A stretch of 64,000 bases of DNA from Aeoliella mucimassa (GTDB taxonomy: Bacteria > Planctomycetota > Planctomycetia > Pirellulales > Lacipirellulaceae). Positions within the stretch are counted from its first letter, which is position 1; the number at the start of each line of letters is the position of its first letter. Position numbers and translations under genes: made by a program. The stretch covers positions 1,798,001 to 1,862,000 of the forward strand of contig NZ_CP036278.1 in NCBI RefSeq assembly GCF_007748035.1, given 5' to 3'. This document shows positions 63,503-64,000 of the stretch, piece by piece. The notes under the pieces are model-generated. The model was not told where the DNA came from and ran no database searches. It was given only the letters and a program-made list of their open reading frames with translations.

Positions 63503-64000
63503 TCATTGCTTCGCAGCCAGTTTGGCAAGCTCGCTCACGGTGACCAATCGATAGCCCTGTTGTTGAAGCTGCGGAATGATCTCGCGGAGTACCGCCAGCG
63601 TGCGCTCCCCGCGGGCTCCCTGATCGTGCAGCACGACCACCGCCCCCGGGCGGACACGCCCCATGACATAACGAGAGGAGAACGAAACCGAAGTATGATG
63701 ACTATCCCAAGGAAAAACGTTGCCCAGCAGTAGCTGCAAGTCTTGCGATTCTGCGGCACCGGCCATCGAAAGAGTAAGCACCCCCGCGCCCGGTCGGAGC
63801 CACCGCACCGAACCAAAATCGCTAAGCGTATGCTGTGCTTCCGCAACGTCGGCCGCAAAGGTGTCGGCCGACATCTGCCATGCCGGTTGGTCGCGAGTTT
63901 GATGATTGCCGAGTTCGTGAGTCTCGGCGATACGCTGCAAGATAGTCGACGATAATTCGGGCTGTTCGCCCGTTGTGTCGGTCATCACAAAGAAAGTAGC
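63503..64000 (-). CDS. Polysaccharide deacetylase (NodB domain), N-terminus outside window
   Basis: The last 166 codons of a carbohydrate esterase family 4 protein. Reading in from the edge, ATFFVMTD is the usual strand after the first metal motif; HELGNHQTRDQPAW is motif 2, WLRPGAGVLT is motif 3 and VVLHDQGARGERTLAVLREIIPQLQQQGYRLVTVSEL is motif 5 to the end. In motif 2 the expected second His (HxxxH) is Asp. The TFDD motif and start lie beyond base 64000. It would remove N- or O-acetyl groups from a surface polymer. Confidence 0.8.
   Translation of the reverse strand, partial: ATFFVMTDTTGEQPELSSTILQRIAETHELGNHQTRDQPAWQMSADTFAADVAEAQHTLSDFGSVRWLRPGAGVLTLSMAGAAESQDLQLLLGNVFPWDSHHTSVSFSSRYVMGRVRPGAVVVLHDQGARGERTLAVLREIIPQLQQQGYRLVTVSELAKLAAKQ

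Overview
The window looks like chromosomal DNA of a planctomycete, probably of the Pirellulales. The evidence is a deeply divergent but complete flagellar/chemosensory-type gene set, an exported protease with the planctomycete-type basic N-terminus ending in an LEAR motif, TPR-rich envelope proteins, and moderately high GC. This placement is an inference from gene content; no rRNA or tRNA gene was seen.

Region 1 (1-16 kb, minus strand) is one long flagellar locus. In transcription order it runs: a TPR membrane protein, a FlgN-like chaperone, an FlrB-like histidine kinase, an FlrC-like sigma-54 activator, then flgB, flgC, fliE, fliF, fliG, fliH, fliI, fliJ, a MotE-like protein, fliK, flgD and flgE (cut by the window edge). 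An exact sigma-54 promoter consensus lies just upstream of flgB, next to the gene for its likely activator. A predicted inactive alpha/beta hydrolase and malate dehydrogenase follow. Region 2 (18.5-24 kb, plus strand) completes the flagellar set with flhA, flhF, a FlhG-like protein that has lost its P-loop, a small membrane protein and the sigma factor fliA/whiG, closed by a bidirectional terminator.

Region 3 (24-31 kb) holds purB, an HD phosphohydrolase, a large secreted pseudo-hydrolase and a formyltransferase. Region 4 (31-54 kb) is a surface-polysaccharide locus. An exported subtilisin-like protease with nine 46-residue repeats is followed by a minus-strand biosynthesis operon (split transketolase, two initiating sugar-phosphate transferases, glycosyltransferases, methyltransferases, Wzy-like polymerase, Wzx-like flippase, aldo/keto reductase). 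A divergent plus-strand operon encodes Wza-like export, the Wzc-like tyrosine kinase, an O-antigen ligase/polymerase with TPRs and a WbpM/CapD-type dehydratase. Together these genes could activate sugars, build a lipid-linked repeat, flip it, polymerise it and export it.

Region 5 (54-57.5 kb) is an accessory, gene-poor stretch with a REP-type tyrosine transposase between perfect 19-bp inverted repeats, a small AT-rich gene, and several families of short or diverged non-coding repeats. Region 6 (57.5-64 kb) has an LpxH-like hydrolase, a BtaA-BtaB pair for betaine lipid synthesis, a retron, a glycosyltransferase-like protein and a partial polysaccharide deacetylase.

The most notable system is the retron at about 60.7-62.2 kb. 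Its reverse transcriptase resembles the myxobacterial Mx162 type. Directly upstream is a 170-nt segment with retron ncRNA architecture: 20-nt a1/a2 arms with one mismatch, two small hairpins, and a long hairpin where the msd should be. No effector gene is adjacent.
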